Below, piece by piece: positions 17,401 to 26,999 of a stretch of 64,000 nt of DNA (position 1 is the first letter of the stretch; every line of letters starts with the position of its first letter). The translations under genes were made by a program, and so were the position numbers. The DNA comes from JAIYDJ01 sp038246975. Its GTDB lineage: Bacteria; Pseudomonadota; Alphaproteobacteria; Rhodobacterales; Rhodobacteraceae. Where the stretch lies: NCBI GenBank assembly GCA_038246975.1, contig JBBRVJ010000002.1:1-64000 (forward strand), given 5' to 3'. Under the pieces are notes generated by a model that saw only the letters and a list, made by a program, of their open reading frames with translations, searched no databases and had not been told where the DNA came from.

Positions 17401-18509
17401 TGAAAGGTCTTTCTGGGGTCGAACGCGTCGCGCACGCCTTCAAAGATGAACACCAGCAGGCTCAGCATGATGGCAAAGGTGAAAAAGGCAATGAAGGCCA
17501 GCGACGGCACCTGCAGGTTTTCCTTGGCCAGCCGTGTCAACTGCCCAAGCGAGGGCAGGCTGGCGGGCAATCCGTAGCCCAGATAATCCAGCGTCGCCAG
17601 CGACCCGATGGCCCCCGCGACGACAAACGGCAGCATGGTCAGCGTCGCCACCATCGCGTTGGGCAGCACATGGCGGAAGATGATGATGCGGTCCGGCACC
17701 CCCAGCGCCCGCGCCGCCCGGACGTATTCGAAGTTGCGCGCCCGCAGAAACTCGGCCCGCACCACCCCGACCAGACTGGTCCAGCCAAACAGCACCATCA
17801 ACCCGACCAGCAGCCAGAACCCCTTCTCCCACACCGCCCCCACGATGATGATGACGTAAAGAGACGGCGTAGACCCCCAAATCTCCAGCACCCGCTGAAA
17901 GATCAGGTCGGTCAGCCCGCCGAAATAGCCCTGCACCGCCCCCGCGACGATACCCAGCACCGTGGTCGCCAGCGTGACGATCAATGCAAACGTCACCGAC
18001 AACCGGAACCCGTAGATCACCCGCGCCAACACGTCGCGCGCGGTGTCGTCGGTGCCGAACCAATGCTGCGCGTCGGGCGCCGAGGGGGCCGCCTTGCCGC
18101 CCAGATCGTTGATCGTCTGATAGCTGTAGGGGATCGGCGCCCAGACGATCCGACCCTGACTTGCCTCGGGCGCGGAAAGGGTTCCGTTGTCTGCCGCCGT
18201 GATCAGATCATCGGGCGTGTCGAAACATTCGACCAAACCGCCGGTCTTGATCAGACATTGCACCTCGATCGACCGATAGTTGGCTTCCGTGCCCAGATCG
18301 CCGCCAAAATCCTTTTCGGAATAAAACTTCAGAAATGGCGTGTGCCATTCGCCGCGATAATCGACCAGCAGCGGCTTGTCATTCGCCAACACCTCGGCAA
18401 ACAGCGACAGGCCGAACAGGATCGAAAAAATCCACAGCGACCAGAACGCTCGCCGGTTCGCCTTGAAGTTCCGCCAGCGGCGTTGATTGAGCGGGGAAAG
18501 CGCCATCAT
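17397..18509 (-). CDS. yejE: Oligopeptide ABC transporter permease (YejE type)
   Basis: 370 residues. After an N-terminal helix (about 23-43) comes a long periplasmic insert characteristic of YejE, with WFGTDDTARDVLARVIYGFRLS at its end, then the BPD_transp_1 domain with about five helices and the EAA-loop region RAARALGVPDRIIIFRHVLPNA. Forms the membrane channel with YejB. Four-base ATGA overlaps on both sides show tight coupling with yejB and yejF. Confidence 0.94.
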   Translation of the reverse strand: MMALSPLNQRRWRNFKANRRAFWSLWIFSILFGLSLFAEVLANDKPLLVDYRGEWHTPFLKFYSEKDFGGDLGTEANYRSIEVQCLIKTGGLVECFDTPDDLITAADNGTLSAPEASQGRIVWAPIPYSYQTINDLGGKAAPSAPDAQHWFGTDDTARDVLARVIYGFRLSVTFALIVTLATTVLGIVAGAVQGYFGGLTDLIFQRVLEIWGSTPSLYVIIIVGAVWEKGFWLLVGLMVLFGWTSLVGVVRAEFLRARNFEYVRAARALGVPDRIIIFRHVLPNAMVATLTMLPFVVAGAIGSLATLDYLGYGLPASLPSLGQLTRLAKENLQVPSLAFIAFFTFAIMLSLLVFIFEGVRDAFDPRKTFQ

Positions 18510-19672
18510 CCCCTCCGGTCAAAGTCGATGCGCGGATCGACCCAGACATACATCAGGTCCGACAGGATGCCGATCACCAGACCAATCAGCCCGAACGCGA
18601 ACAACGTGCCAAAGATCACCGGATAGTCACGCTCCACCGCCGACCGATAGCCCAACTGCCCCAAGCCATCCAGCGAGAACACCGTCTCGATGATCAGGCT
18701 GCCGCCAAAGAACACGCTGACGAACAGTGCCGGAAACCCGGCAATCACGATCAGCATCGCATTGCGGAAGACATGTCCATACAGAACCCGCCGCTCGGAC
18801 AACCCCTTGGCCCGCGCGGTCATCACATACTGTTTCTTGATTTCATCCAGAAAGCTGTTCTTGGTCAGCAGCGTCAGCGTCGCAAAGGACGAAATCGTCG
18901 AGGCCAGCACGGGCAGGGTGATGTGCCAAAGATAATCCCCCGCCTTCTGCAACGGCGTCAGGGTTTCCCAATCGTCGCTGCCAAGGCCACGCAGCGGGAA
19001 AATCTGCCAATACGACCCGCCTGCGAACAAGACCAGCAACAGGATGGCGAACAGAAAGCCGGGGATTGAATAGGCCGCGATGATGATGCCGGACGTCCAG
19101 TTGTCGAACCGCGTCCCCTCGCGCACCGCCTTGTGGATGCCCAGCGGGATCGAGATCATGTAAGCGATGACGGTCGACCACAGGCCCAGCGTGATCGACA
19201 CCGGCAGCTTTTCAACCACCAGTTCCAGCACGCTCTTGGACTGAAAATAGCTGGTGCCAAAGTCGAACCGCAGGAATTTACCCATCATCAGAAAGAACCG
19301 CTCTATCGTCGGGATCATTTCCTTCCTGCATTCCGGCGCTTTGACCGAGGGCGTGCCGGTGAATCCAGGCTCGCAGACAAAGCGGGCAAAGCCGAACTCG
19401 ACCTCCAGCTTGGCGCGGAAATCGGGAGGCAGACCGCGCGCGCCGACATAAGACCCCTGACCGCCATCCGCCCCTGTCGCCGTCGCGGTTCCGGCATCGG
19501 CCCCGCTGCCCCCCGAAATGGCGGCGATGGCATCGCCGCCGCCTTCCAGCCGCGCCTCGATCTGGTCCAGCGGACCACCGGGCACCAGTTGCGTCAGGCC
19601 AAAGTTGATCACCATGATCCCGAACAGCGTCGGGATCACCAGCATCAACCGCCGAAGGATATAGCCGCCCAT
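18506..19672 (-). CDS. yejB: Oligopeptide ABC transporter permease (YejB type)
   Basis: 388 residues with the canonical N-terminal MGGYILRRLMLVIPTLFGIMVINF helix, a large periplasmic loop (about 30-155) and a BPD_transp_1 core with the EAA-like TARAKGLSERRVLYGHVFRNA. The loop carries a low-complexity Gly/Ala/Thr-rich patch near residues 45-70 (GGGDAIAAISGGSGADAGTA) that is probably a lineage insertion. Second of the yejABEF genes, 10 bp after yejA. Confidence 0.94.
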   Translation of the reverse strand: MGGYILRRLMLVIPTLFGIMVINFGLTQLVPGGPLDQIEARLEGGGDAIAAISGGSGADAGTATATGADGGQGSYVGARGLPPDFRAKLEVEFGFARFVCEPGFTGTPSVKAPECRKEMIPTIERFFLMMGKFLRFDFGTSYFQSKSVLELVVEKLPVSITLGLWSTVIAYMISIPLGIHKAVREGTRFDNWTSGIIIAAYSIPGFLFAILLLVLFAGGSYWQIFPLRGLGSDDWETLTPLQKAGDYLWHITLPVLASTISSFATLTLLTKNSFLDEIKKQYVMTARAKGLSERRVLYGHVFRNAMLIVIAGFPALFVSVFFGGSLIIETVFSLDGLGQLGYRSAVERDYPVIFGTLFAFGLIGLVIGILSDLMYVWVDPRIDFDRRG

Positions 19673-19682
19673 CGTCAGACCA

Positions 19683-21599
19683 TCAGCGCAGCGCGCCCGC
19701 GGCCTTCAGCGCCGCCGCCTTGTCCGCGTTGAACCACCAGAAATCCATCTCGCCCAGCGCATAGGGCGGCAGGGTTTCGGGGTGTTCGAACATGTCGAAA
19801 TAGGCGACGGTAAAAGTGTTCTTGTACCATTGCGGCACCCAGAACCGTTCGGCGCGCAGCACCCGGTCCAGCGCCTTGGTGGCCACCGTCAGGTCTTCGT
19901 TCGACTTGGCGGCCATCACCACCTCGACCATCCGGTCCACCGCAGGGGATTTCAGCCCCATCACGTTGAACGCCGACACATCGGCGGTTTCCGAGCCGTA
20001 ATACTGCTTCAACTCGGATCCAGAGATATAGGTTGACCGCGCATTTCCGGTAATGATGTCAAAGTCATAGCTGGGCGGACGGGTCCGCGCCTCCATCTGC
20101 GCCTGATCTATCGATTCCATGCTTGCGTCCAACCCCAGAGATTTCAGGTTTTCGACGAAGGGGTTGATCACACGTTCAAACGACGGATCGTCGTTCAGGA
20201 ACCTGACCGTCAGGACTTGCCCTGCCGCGTTTCGGCGCAGGCCATCGGTGCCCGGCGTCCAGCCCGCCTCGTCCAGCAGCGCGGATGCCCGGCGCAGGTT
20301 CTTGCGGTCCATCTGGGTGGTGCCAGAGGTCGGGGCCATTATGGCATCCTCGGTCAGAATTGTCGCGGGCAGCAGACCTTCGTCCACGAACGGCTGCAAC
20401 AGTGCCACTTCTTCGGGCGTCGGAGCACCGGTCGAGGCGAGCCAACTGTTTTCCCAGACCGAGTTGACCCGCGCGTAAAGGCCATAGAACAGCGTCTCGT
20501 TGGACCATTCAAAGTTGAACATCAGCGAGATCGCCTCGCGCACCTTGGGGTCCTTGAACGTCTCGCGCCGCAGGTTGAACAGGAACCCCTGACCGCTGGC
20601 CTTGGAGCCTGACGGCAGTTCCGCCTTGACCACATGCCCGGTGGCAATCGCCGGAAAGTCGTATTGCGTCGACCATACCCGCGCCGAATTTTCATTGCGG
20701 AACGTATAGGCACCGCCTTTGAAGCCTTCGAACGCGGCATTGCTGTCGCCGAAGTATTCCACCCGCAGACGATCAAAATTCCCGGTGCCCCTGGTGATCG
20801 GCAGATCGCGGCCCCAGTAGTCAGGGTTGCGTTTGTAAACCAGCGTGCGGCCCGCCTCGGCCTTTTCCAGCACATAAGGACCGGAGCCAAGGAAGGGCAC
20901 AAGGCTGCTTTCCTCAAGGTCCAGCTTGTTCGCCTCGTAATGGGTCTTGGACATGATCGGCAACCCCCCCACATCCTGCGGCAGGTCACGGGTCGGCACA
21001 CCGGGCCTGAAGGTGAACTTCACCTGATGCGGACCCAGCGCCTCGGCACTTTCGACCTGTTGGGCAAAGACGGTGCGGAAATCGGTCAGGCCCTTGGCAA
21101 GGAAAGTCTGATAGCTGAACACCACATCGTCGGCGGTCAAGGGTGTCCCATCGGAGAACGCGGCCTCGGGCCGCAGATTGAAGATCACGAAGGACCGATC
21201 CTCTGGGTATTCCAGCGTCGAACACAGCAGGCAATAGGCCGACCCGATTTCATCTGAAACCCCCGCCAGGATCGTTTCATAGGAAATCGACGCTAGCGCC
21301 CCGGACCGCCCCTTGACCGAATAGGGGTTCATCGAATCGAACCCGCCGGGGGCCCATTGGGCAATTTCGCCGCCCTTGGGGGCGTCAGGGTTCACATAGT
21401 CCAGATGAGGAAAATCGGCGGGATACTTCAACTCGCCAAAGGTCGAAATGCCGTGCGACACGATCAGGTCCTGCGCCCGCCCCAACCCGGATGACAGCGC
21501 CAGCCCCAGCCCTACAATCAGTGCCCCGGCCCCCAGCCTGCACAACCCAACGCTGCGTGCAGCCGCCACACCAGTCCCTGCGCTCCACCGTCTGCCCAT
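19683..21599 (-). CDS. yejA: Oligopeptide ABC transporter, periplasmic substrate-binding protein (YejA type)
   Basis: 638-residue SBP_bac_5 protein that captures peptides for YejBEF. After a signal peptide (hydrophobic run about 18-38, cleavage near GRAQ) come HGISTFGELKYPADFPHLDYVNPDAPKGG and LTADDVVFSYQTFLAKG, typical of the family. I chose the ATG at 21599 because a perfect GGAGG sits six bases upstream; an in-frame ATG at 21635 has only a weak GGGAAA. The ~210 bp to cycM contain the presumed operon promoter but no motif I can call. Confidence 0.92.
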   Translation of the reverse strand: MGRRWSAGTGVAAARSVGLCRLGAGALIVGLGLALSSGLGRAQDLIVSHGISTFGELKYPADFPHLDYVNPDAPKGGEIAQWAPGGFDSMNPYSVKGRSGALASISYETILAGVSDEIGSAYCLLCSTLEYPEDRSFVIFNLRPEAAFSDGTPLTADDVVFSYQTFLAKGLTDFRTVFAQQVESAEALGPHQVKFTFRPGVPTRDLPQDVGGLPIMSKTHYEANKLDLEESSLVPFLGSGPYVLEKAEAGRTLVYKRNPDYWGRDLPITRGTGNFDRLRVEYFGDSNAAFEGFKGGAYTFRNENSARVWSTQYDFPAIATGHVVKAELPSGSKASGQGFLFNLRRETFKDPKVREAISLMFNFEWSNETLFYGLYARVNSVWENSWLASTGAPTPEEVALLQPFVDEGLLPATILTEDAIMAPTSGTTQMDRKNLRRASALLDEAGWTPGTDGLRRNAAGQVLTVRFLNDDPSFERVINPFVENLKSLGLDASMESIDQAQMEARTRPPSYDFDIITGNARSTYISGSELKQYYGSETADVSAFNVMGLKSPAVDRMVEVVMAAKSNEDLTVATKALDRVLRAERFWVPQWYKNTFTVAYFDMFEHPETLPPYALGEMDFWWFNADKAAALKAAGALR

Positions 21600-21810
21600 T
21601 GCCTGCCTCCACCTTGCCCACGGTTTCTTGTCCATGGTTTCCCATGTCTTGCCTGACGCAAACTAGATCACAACACGCGAAACTCACAAGTTGCGAATGC
21701 GTGAAGCCCGCGACTGAGAACACCGAACGGCCAACCTGAAGGCGACCCCGCACCCCGAAGGCGACCCCGTTTGAATGTTCAGGCTCTGACCGATGTCAAA
21801 GCAGGCAGTT

Positions 21811-22329
21811 TTACGGGATCGACGCAAGATAGGCCACGACATTCGCGCGATCTGCCACCTTGCCGAGGCCGGCGAACGACATCTTGGTGCCCGGCATATA
21901 CCCCTTGGGGTTTTCGAGAAATCCGTTCAGATTTTCCGGCGTCCAGGTGTCGGCGGACATCGCCAGCATCGCCTCGGAATATCCGAAGCCGTCGACCGCG
22001 CCCTTGGCGCGATCAACGACCCCGTTCAGGTGCGGGCCGGTCCCGTCGCTGCCGTCCATCTTGTGGCAGGCCTTGCATTTGGCATAGACCTTTTCGCCCG
22101 CCACCGCATCGGCTGAGGCGAACACTTCGGTAAAGGCCGGACCCTCTTCGACAGCGGCCTCGGTCGGGGCGGCATCGGGCACTTCGATCACATAGGCCTG
22201 CTGTTCCTCGCCATGGCCGTAACCACCGACATGATACAGAGACTCGGCAGCCCACGCTCCGAGCAGATAGATCAGCAACGAGCCGCACACCGCACCGGTC
22301 ACTTTTGTCAAAGTCATCGTGTCGAACAT
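21811..22329 (-). CDS. cycM: Membrane-anchored cytochrome c (cy / c552 type)
   Basis: 172 residues: an uncleaved N-terminal signal-anchor (about 7-30), a 50-residue Ala/Glu/Pro-rich linker, and a class I cytochrome c domain with CKACH haem attachment and KGYMPGTKM supplying the Met ligand. This is the layout of Rhodobacter/Paracoccus cytochrome cy, which carries electrons from bc1 to terminal oxidase or reaction centre while tethered to the membrane. ATG at 22329 chosen over an upstream in-frame start because it places the anchor correctly. Divergent from pheA. Confidence 0.92.
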   Translation of the reverse strand: MFDTMTLTKVTGAVCGSLLIYLLGAWAAESLYHVGGYGHGEEQQAYVIEVPDAAPTEAAVEEGPAFTEVFASADAVAGEKVYAKCKACHKMDGSDGTGPHLNGVVDRAKGAVDGFGYSEAMLAMSADTWTPENLNGFLENPKGYMPGTKMSFAGLGKVADRANVVAYLASIP

Positions 22330-22452
22330 GGGGCACCCTTGTCTGGCCAATCGTTGGACCGGTATGTACTCGCTTCACCCCACCGGCTTCAAGGTGTAGT
22401 AGCGCGACCATTCGCCCCTTTTGGCGCCAAACATCGGACGGAGACGGCAAGC

Positions 22453-23283
22453 ATGACCGGACGCATCGCCTTTCAGGGGGAACCGGGGGCCTATTCGCAT
22501 CAGGCCTGCCGCGCGGCACGGCCCGCGATGGAGGTCGTGCCCTGCGCCACCTTCGAGGATGTGGTGGACCTGACCAGGCGCGGCGTGGTGGATCTGGGAA
22601 TGCTGGCGGTCGAAAACTCGACCTATGGGAGGGTGGCGGATGTGCACACGCTGTTGCCGCAAAGTGGCTTGCACATCATCGACGAGGTCTTCGTGCGGGT
22701 GCACATCAACCTGCTGGCAGTCAAGGGCACGCGGCTGGAAGAGGTACGGCGGGTGCGTTGCATGTCCATCCTGCTGGGCCAGTGCGGCGGGTTCCTGAAA
22801 CAGCACGGGCTGGCCACGCTGAACTGGACCGACAATGCGGCTGCCGCGCGCGAAGTGGCAGCCCTTGGCGACCCGGCAGAGGCGGCGCTGGCCTCGGAAC
22901 TGGCGGGCGAAATTTACGGACTGGACGTGCTGGCCAGCCAGATCGAAGACCAGGCCAACAACACCACCCGGTTCCTGGTCATGTCGCGCCAAGCCGACCA
23001 CAGCCGCCGGGCCGACCGGATGATGACCACGCTGACTTTCCGTGTGCGCAACATTCCGGCGGCGCTGTACAAGGCGATGGGCGGGTTCGCGACCAACGGA
23101 GTCAACATGACCAAGCTGGAAAGCTACATGGTGGGCGGGTCCTTCACCGCTACTGCCTTTTATGCCGATATCGAAGGCCACCCGGACGATCAGGGGGTGA
23201 AGAACGCGTTGGAAGAGTTGCGGTTCTTTACCACGCAGACCGAGATTCTGGGGGTTTACCCGGCAGACAAACGGCGGGCCTGA
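22453..23283 (+). CDS. pheA: Prephenate dehydratase
   Basis: 276-residue monofunctional enzyme converting prephenate to phenylpyruvate in phenylalanine synthesis. Catalytic part (1-180): AFQGEPGAYSHQA, MLAVENSTYGRVADVHTLL and NNTTRFLVM with the essential Thr-Arg. The C-terminal ACT domain (about 192-270, RNIPAALYKAMGGFATNGVNMTKLES) carries the usual ESxP-like Phe-binding site, so Phe feedback is likely. No chorismate mutase domain is fused. GGAG lies nine bases before the ATG. A terminator-like repeat follows the stop. Confidence 0.95.
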   Translation: MTGRIAFQGEPGAYSHQACRAARPAMEVVPCATFEDVVDLTRRGVVDLGMLAVENSTYGRVADVHTLLPQSGLHIIDEVFVRVHINLLAVKGTRLEEVRRVRCMSILLGQCGGFLKQHGLATLNWTDNAAAAREVAALGDPAEAALASELAGEIYGLDVLASQIEDQANNTTRFLVMSRQADHSRRADRMMTTLTFRVRNIPAALYKAMGGFATNGVNMTKLESYMVGGSFTATAFYADIEGHPDDQGVKNALEELRFFTTQTEILGVYPADKRRA

Positions 23284-23291
23284 GGGGGCAG

Positions 23292-23329
23292 CCGGGGGTT
23301 TCACACCCCCGGACCCCCGTGGGATATTT
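23292..23329 (+). repeat. Intergenic hairpin repeat, copy 1
   Basis: CCGGGGGT-TTCAC-ACCCCCGG forms an 8-bp GC stem, followed by ACCCCCGTGGGATATTT. A near-identical element occurs at 32495-32535. Both lie just downstream of a plus-strand stop codon (here pheA, 9 bp away), which suggests a mobile or spreading terminator-type element. Confidence 0.8.
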
Positions 23330-23354
23330 AGGGACAGAAAATGAAGGCAGATGT

Positions 23355-23825
23355 CTATCGTTCCTCGCGCCGATAGCGATCTTCGATCTCGGCGGCCAAC
23401 CCGGCCATCCGCTTGGACAGGTTGCGGTCGACCCTTGCCCGCGCCAGCTTCAGCGACTGAAAGTAAAGCTTGGCCGCAAAAGTCTTGGGCTTGGTGTCCA
23501 GATTGACTTGCAGCCGCGTCCGTTTGGCCGCCATTTCCAGAAGCTCCATCGTGCAGCGCCCCTCGAACACCGGCGAAAAGGTCGTGACCGCCAGATGACC
23601 CGGCGGGTCCATCGCATCGACCCGGATCGACACGGTGCGGTCCTTGCCGCGATACAGGAACTTGGCGATCCAGGTCATCCCCGGCCCCGGCTGACGCAGT
23701 TTGTCGGTGCGGTTCACATCCGCCCCCCGCCGCATGGCCGAGCGTTCCCAGCCGTCGAAATCGGTCAACACCTTGTAGACAAAAGCGACAGGCACCTCGA
23801 TATCCTGTTTCGTTGTCAGTTTCAT
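23355..23825 (-). CDS. SRPBCC-family protein (polyketide cyclase/START-like fold)
   Basis: 156 residues beginning MKLTTKQDIEVPVAFVYKVLTDFDGWERSAMRRG, the usual opening of SRPBCC/Coq10-like ligand-binding proteins, with a beta-rich centre and a long C-terminal helix. Such proteins bind hydrophobic ligands; the ligand is not evident. GGAGGAAACGACG precedes the ATG. It is transcribed away from nudC's 3' end on the same strand, 68 bp downstream. Confidence 0.85.
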   Translation of the reverse strand: MKLTTKQDIEVPVAFVYKVLTDFDGWERSAMRRGADVNRTDKLRQPGPGMTWIAKFLYRGKDRTVSIRVDAMDPPGHLAVTTFSPVFEGRCTMELLEMAAKRTRLQVNLDTKPKTFAAKLYFQSLKLARARVDRNLSKRMAGLAAEIEDRYRREER

Positions 23826-23893
23826 CGTCGTTTCCTCCTGCTACGCCAATGCCCGACGCAGCGGGCGCTTTGGCCCTTGGAACGACTTTCGCG

Positions 23894-24838
23894 TCAATCC
23901 AGCCGATCCGCAAGCCAGTTGGCCAACAGAAACTGTGCAATTGCGCCCTTTCGCGGCGGGCGGATCCGAGGGTGACCCCCTGACAGCACAGTGACCAGAT
24001 CTTCGCGGCTGACCCACAGCGCATGTTCCAATTCGGCCGGGTCGAGCGTGATCGCCTCGCTGACCGCCTCGCCCGCGCAGCCCAGCATCAGCGAGGCCGG
24101 AAACGGCCAAGGCTGGCTGGCCAGATAGCGCACAGCGCCAACGATCACGCCCGATTCCTCGAACACCTCGCGTCGCACTGCAGCCTCGACCGTCTCGCCG
24201 GGTTCGACAAATCCCGCCAGCAGCGAATACATTCCCTCGGGCCAGCCGGGGCTGCGGCCCAGCAACACCGCATTTCCGCACGTGATCAGCATGATCACCA
24301 CCGGATCGGTGCGCGGAAAATGCGAGGCGCCACAGGCCGGACAGCCGCGCCGCCACCCCGCATCCCGCGCTTCGGTCGCCGCACCGCAGACTGCGCAGAA
24401 CCCGTGCCGTGCGTGCCAGTCGCAGATCGCCTTGGCCGTAGCGGCCAGTTCCGCCTCGCGCGGGGAAAGACCCACCATCACACTGCGGAGATCCTGAAAC
24501 GCCTCTGTCGCTGTCAACGCGGGATGGGGTTGCGCCGATGGGTCAAAGAATCCGCCTGCCGGAGTTTCGACCTCGGGCTGCCAAGCCGACACATCCTGCG
24601 CAAAGACGGCCCCACCTTCGTCCATGCCCAGAAACACCGGCGGGCAGCCGGGGGCCAGAACCGGATGATCGGCGGCAAGCCAGACAAGGCCGGTTGCTGC
24701 CGCCAAAGGCTTGCCGCGCCACAAGGCCAGCACGCGACCACGAGCCAAAGCTTGTGCCATCGCCGCCCCATCGCGCCGCAGTTGGGCGGCGCGATTCGAC
24801 CCTGATCCGCCAAAGGTCACCGTCTCGGCAATCCGCAT
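23894..24838 (-). CDS. nudC: NADH pyrophosphatase / NAD-cap RNA decapping hydrolase
   Basis: 314 residues with all NudC landmarks: a zinc ribbon (CAVCGAA...CPACG, about 148-170), FPRTDPVVIML, the Nudix box GFVEPGETVEAAVRREVFEESGV, and the NADH-specific SQPWPFPASLM. Hydrolyses NAD(H) and removes NAD caps from RNA. Start at 24838 (MRIAETVTFGGSG) fits homologues; an ATG at 24877 is possible. The 238 bp to the divergent cpdB-like gene hold both promoters and nothing else that I can identify. Confidence 0.94.
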   Translation of the reverse strand: MRIAETVTFGGSGSNRAAQLRRDGAAMAQALARGRVLALWRGKPLAAATGLVWLAADHPVLAPGCPPVFLGMDEGGAVFAQDVSAWQPEVETPAGGFFDPSAQPHPALTATEAFQDLRSVMVGLSPREAELAATAKAICDWHARHGFCAVCGAATEARDAGWRRGCPACGASHFPRTDPVVIMLITCGNAVLLGRSPGWPEGMYSLLAGFVEPGETVEAAVRREVFEESGVIVGAVRYLASQPWPFPASLMLGCAGEAVSEAITLDPAELEHALWVSREDLVTVLSGGHPRIRPPRKGAIAQFLLANWLADRLD

Positions 24839-25076
24839 TCCCGCCCCCGTCCGTTCCCTGAGAACCGACACCGTCATGCCATGCCGCCCTGCCCGAGGCA
24901 AACCCGCCACAGTCTGCGACGCAAATGCAACCAATGGATGAAAAGCCGTGCCATCAATGCCGCCGCCTGCTTTCGTGGGATGCAGCGAAATGAAACCATC
25001 GGCAGAACACAAGAAGGCGCCGAGCGGGCGGCAGTGCGGAGAAAAGGGTGCTTTCGCTGATCTCAAACAGGTACAG

Positions 25077-26957
25077 ATGTCCGGGGCTCAGGTTGTGACC
25101 CCGCAAGATACCGCCCGTTTGCGCATCCTCGCGACATCCGACCTGCACATGCATCTGGCCCCGTGGGACTATCTGGCGGACCAGCCAAGTCCGGCAGTCG
25201 GTCTGGCCCGCACGGCCAGCCTGATTGCACAGGCGCGTGCCGAGGTGGCCGAATGCCTGCTTCTGGACAACGGCGATTTTCTGCAAGGCAGCCCGCTGGG
25301 CGACCTGATTGCGCTCGGTTCCGGCTCCGCACCCAATCCGATGATCACGGTGATGAACCATCTGAGCTATGATGCAGCGACTTTGGGCAACCACGAGTTC
25401 AGCCACGGTCTGCCCTACCTGATCCAGGCGCTGGATCAGGCGGCTTTTCCGATCGTTTCCGCCAATATCTTTCATGCGGCGCGCGATCCAACGGGGGGCG
25501 ATGTGCCGTTTCGGCCGCCTTGGGTGATCGTGACCCGAACCCTGACGGTGAACGATCAGCCGACACCGCTGCGCATCGGGCTGATCGGCTTTGCCCCGCC
25601 GCAACTGGTGTTGTGGGAGCATCAGCATGTCGCGGGCCAGATCAGCACCCGAGACATTCTGCAGGCGGCAGACTTGGAAGTGCCCCGCCTGCGCGCCGCC
25701 GGGGCCGATCTGGTGATCGCGCTGGCGCATACGGGCATCGGCGCGGATCAGACAGAGCCTTGCATGGAGAATGCCAGCGCAGCACTGGCCGCGCTGGACG
25801 GAATCGACGCGCTGATCATGGGGCACACGCATCAGACCTTTCCGTCCTCCGGTTTTCGTGCGGCGGGGTCAGTCGATCCGCGGGCGGGCACCCTGTCGGG
25901 GAAACCCGCCGTGATGCCGGGGTTCTTTGGCGGGCATCTGGGGGTGATCGACCTGTGGTTGACCCATGACGGTGCGCGGTGGCAGATCATGCGCCACACC
26001 AGCGTCCTGCGCGCGATTGCGCAGCGCGATAGCGCGGGCAGAGTGGCGGCACTGGTGGCGTCAGACCCCGAAGTCGAGGCGCTGGCCGCCCCGGCCCATG
26101 CCCGCACCCGCGATTGTGCGCGCGCGCGCGTGGCCGGAAACTCCCGACGGATGGACAGCTATTTTGCCCTTGTCATGGCCTGCGCGCCGCTGCGGCTGGT
26201 GGCGCAGGCGCAGGCCGTTCATGTGATCCGGGCGTTGGACGGCACCTGCCATGCCGGATTGCCTGTGCTGTCCGCCGTCGCCCCCTTTCGGGCTGGCGGG
26301 CGCAGCGGGCCTGACAACTACACCGTCCTGCCCATCGGCGATGTTCAGATGCGCCATCTGTCCGACCTCTACATCCATCCCAACACACTGACGGCCATCG
26401 AGATTTCCGGCGCGGAGCTGGGCTGCTGGCTGGAGAGGAGCGCCAGCCTGTTCCACCAGATTACGCCCGGCCTGCCCGATCAGCCGCTGATCGACCCCGA
26501 TTTCCCCAGCTTCAACTTCGACTGTATCGAAGGCGTCACCTATCGCATCGACCTGTCGCAACCGGCACGTCATGATGCGCGCGGGGGGCTGATCAACCCG
26601 AACGCCCGCCGGATCAGGCAGTTGCGGTTTCAATCGCGTGCCGTGGCCGCCGATGACCGTTTCGTGCTGGCGACCAACAGCTATCGCACTGGCGGGGGCA
26701 GCGGCTTTGCCGGGGCCGAGCTTGACCGCGTCATCCTGTCAACCGGTCTGCTGGTCCGCGACGTGCTGCACGACTTCATCACCGCGCAAGGCTGCAACCC
26801 CGCCAAGGGCCGCGCCAACTGGCGGTTTGGGGCGATGCCCGGCACCTCGGTGATCTTTCCGTCTGCGCCCGCAGCCGCCGATCATCTGCCCAACCGCCAC
26901 ATCGAACCATTGGAGACGACTGCCGACGGTTTCCGCCGCTTTCGTCTGCATCTGTGA
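25077..26957 (+). CDS. cpdB: 2',3'-cyclic-nucleotide 2'-phosphodiesterase / 3'-nucleotidase-like metallophosphoesterase
   Basis: 626 residues: an N-terminal metallophosphatase domain (ATSDLHMHLAPWDY, LDNGDFLQGSPLGD, LGNHEFSHG, ALAHTGIG, MGHTHQTFP give the two-metal ligands) and a C-terminal 5'-nucleotidase domain (from about 365) containing FRAGGRSGPDNYT and FNFDCIEGVTYRID. This matches CpdB, which salvages 2',3'-cNMP and 3'-nucleotides. CpdB is periplasmic in enterobacteria, but no convincing signal peptide is seen from this start. The start is uncertain: the frame is open to 24948 with ATGs at 24948 and 24990. Confidence 0.88.
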   Translation: MSGAQVVTPQDTARLRILATSDLHMHLAPWDYLADQPSPAVGLARTASLIAQARAEVAECLLLDNGDFLQGSPLGDLIALGSGSAPNPMITVMNHLSYDAATLGNHEFSHGLPYLIQALDQAAFPIVSANIFHAARDPTGGDVPFRPPWVIVTRTLTVNDQPTPLRIGLIGFAPPQLVLWEHQHVAGQISTRDILQAADLEVPRLRAAGADLVIALAHTGIGADQTEPCMENASAALAALDGIDALIMGHTHQTFPSSGFRAAGSVDPRAGTLSGKPAVMPGFFGGHLGVIDLWLTHDGARWQIMRHTSVLRAIAQRDSAGRVAALVASDPEVEALAAPAHARTRDCARARVAGNSRRMDSYFALVMACAPLRLVAQAQAVHVIRALDGTCHAGLPVLSAVAPFRAGGRSGPDNYTVLPIGDVQMRHLSDLYIHPNTLTAIEISGAELGCWLERSASLFHQITPGLPDQPLIDPDFPSFNFDCIEGVTYRIDLSQPARHDARGGLINPNARRIRQLRFQSRAVAADDRFVLATNSYRTGGGSGFAGAELDRVILSTGLLVRDVLHDFITAQGCNPAKGRANWRFGAMPGTSVIFPSAPAAADHLPNRHIEPLETTADGFRRFRLHL

Positions 26958-26999
26958 TGCGGTAAGGGGAGCTTGCGCAACCGCACAGCCGAGGCCCCG

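Noticed and set aside
21636..21810. Small genes between yejA and the cytochrome gene
   Set aside because: Only short frames without SD or recognisable sequence.
22375..24024. A 549-codon minus-strand frame across pheA and the SRPBCC gene
   Set aside because: pheA (+) and the SRPBCC gene (-, another frame) have clear domains; this frame has none.
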